NCBI RefSeq assembly: GCF_001428605.1
Contig: NZ_LMID01000010.1
Location: forward strand, 1 to 64,000
Source of the DNA: Sphingomonas sp. Root720
GTDB taxonomy: Bacteria; Pseudomonadota; Alphaproteobacteria; Sphingomonadales; Sphingomonadaceae
Direction of reading: 5' to 3'
DNA: 64,000 bases
Shown here: positions 63,581-64,000 of the stretch, piece by piece
How the letters are laid out: every line of letters starts with the position of its first letter
How positions within the stretch are numbered: position 1 is the stretch's first letter
Program-made: the position numbers and the translations under genes
Notes under the pieces: generated by a model
Database searches by the model: none
Seen by the model: only the letters and a program-made list of their open reading frames with translations
What the model was told of the DNA's origin: nothing

Positions 63581-64000
63581 CATTGCGAGTCCTCGTAACC
63601 CGGCGCTGGCCCGAACCGGCCGAGGCCTTTCTACGCGACCGTCACGACGTCACGTTCAACACCGAAGATACGCCACTCGACGCGCAGCGGCTGGCGGCGG
63701 CGCTCCACGACTATGACGCGATCCTGCCAACCGTGACCGACCGGATCGACGCGGCGCTCCTCGCTGGCGGTCCCTTCCGCACCCGGTTGATCTGCAATTT
63801 TGGCGCCGGGGTCGATCATATCGACCTGGCCCGCTGTCGCGAGCTCGGCATCACCGTCACCAACACCCCCGACGCGGTGACCGAGGCGACCGCCGACATA
63901 GCGATCCTGCTGATGCTCTCCGCCACCCGCCGGTCCGGTGAGGCGGAGCGCATGGTGCGCGCGGGCCGCTGGGACGGCTGGTCGCCCACCTCCCATCTCG
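63577..64000 (+). CDS. D-2-hydroxyacid dehydrogenase (glyoxylate/hydroxypyruvate reductase type), N-terminal part
   Basis: 141 codons, continuing past the window edge. MTLRVLVTRRWPEPAEAF, then a D-isomer-specific 2-hydroxyacid dehydrogenase N-terminal domain: YDAILPTVTDRIDAALL, LICNFGAGVDHIDLARCRELGI, VTNTPDAVTEATADIAILLML. The Rossmann motif and catalytic Arg/Glu/His lie outside the window. Probably reduces glyoxylate or hydroxypyruvate to glycolate or glycerate, feeding the glycerate kinase upstream. Overlap ATGA shows coupling. Confidence 0.88.
   Translation, partial: MTLRVLVTRRWPEPAEAFLRDRHDVTFNTEDTPLDAQRLAAALHDYDAILPTVTDRIDAALLAGGPFRTRLICNFGAGVDHIDLARCRELGITVTNTPDAVTEATADIAILLMLSATRRSGEAERMVRAGRWDGWSPTSHL

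Overview
The window is about 64 kb of high-GC chromosome from an alphaproteobacterium, most likely a sphingomonad (Sphingomonas/Rhizorhabdus type). This rests on family recognition rather than a marker gene: two PEPxxWA-CTERM proteins, an UrcA protein, a bufferin (MNIO/DUF692) operon, an EcfG-type GGAAC-N18-GTT promoter, DUF2093, alphaproteobacterial HslVU, and a dense run of short overlapping operons. No rRNA, intact tRNA, insertion sequence, integrase or CRISPR array was seen. The gene content is mainly chromosomal housekeeping and metabolism, with two accessory patches (about 11.94-12.96 kb and 46.9-49.4 kb) and a tRNA fragment near the left edge.

Layout. 0-10 kb: a partial TspO-like gene, tlyA, a 3' fragment of tRNA-Val, a large HAD-type protein, two hybrid histidine kinases (the first behind an EcfG-type general-stress promoter), a NUDIX-yjbQ pair and small proteins. 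10-16 kb: a Tat-exported gamma-glutamyltransferase, then a very AT-rich overlapping gene pair that looks like a toxin/immunity unit whose first gene carries an in-frame amber codon, then an AGCS symporter, an RBBP9-like hydrolase and serine acetyltransferase. 16-19 kb: a molybdate locus (one-domain ModE-like regulator, candidate operator, modABC). 19-28 kb: MFS exporter, two PilZ proteins, a 2OG oxygenase, an amino-acid permease, two proline-directed peptidases and a CYTH-CHAD protein. 28-35 kb: an L,D-transpeptidase-like protein with an overlapping 33-codon membrane microprotein, an FAD protein, a K+ channel, DUF808, a GlxA-type regulator, an alpha/beta hydrolase and an SDR.

35.6-37.6 kb is a bufferin locus in the order bufA-bufB-bufC on the minus strand. 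The precursor has six cysteines, followed by its MNIO modification enzyme and partner protein. It has an ECF-type promoter (GTAACC-N16-CGTA) and a long hairpin between bufA and bufB. This is the most coherent specialised system in the window. 38-46 kb holds stress and metabolic enzymes (PPOX, GNAT, PQQ-type sugar dehydrogenase, amidase, DUF885, transglutaminase). 46.9-49.4 kb holds small uncharacterised genes around an XRE regulator, with three candidate palindromic operators.

49.4-53.8 kb is a tightly overlapped sulfate-activation operon (cysD-cysNC-cysQ-tauE). 54-59 kb has UrcA, an aldo/keto reductase, purT-ridA, a membrane diguanylate cyclase and an ArsC-like protein. 59-61.5 kb is hslVU with a DUF486 membrane protein. 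The right end has a PEP-CTERM protein, a D-glycerate 3-kinase-like enzyme and the start of a D-2-hydroxyacid dehydrogenase.

Start codons were chosen from visible Shine-Dalgarno sequences, signal peptides and overlaps with neighbours, and often differ from the longest possible reading frame. All functional names come from recognising motifs by eye; no database search was run.
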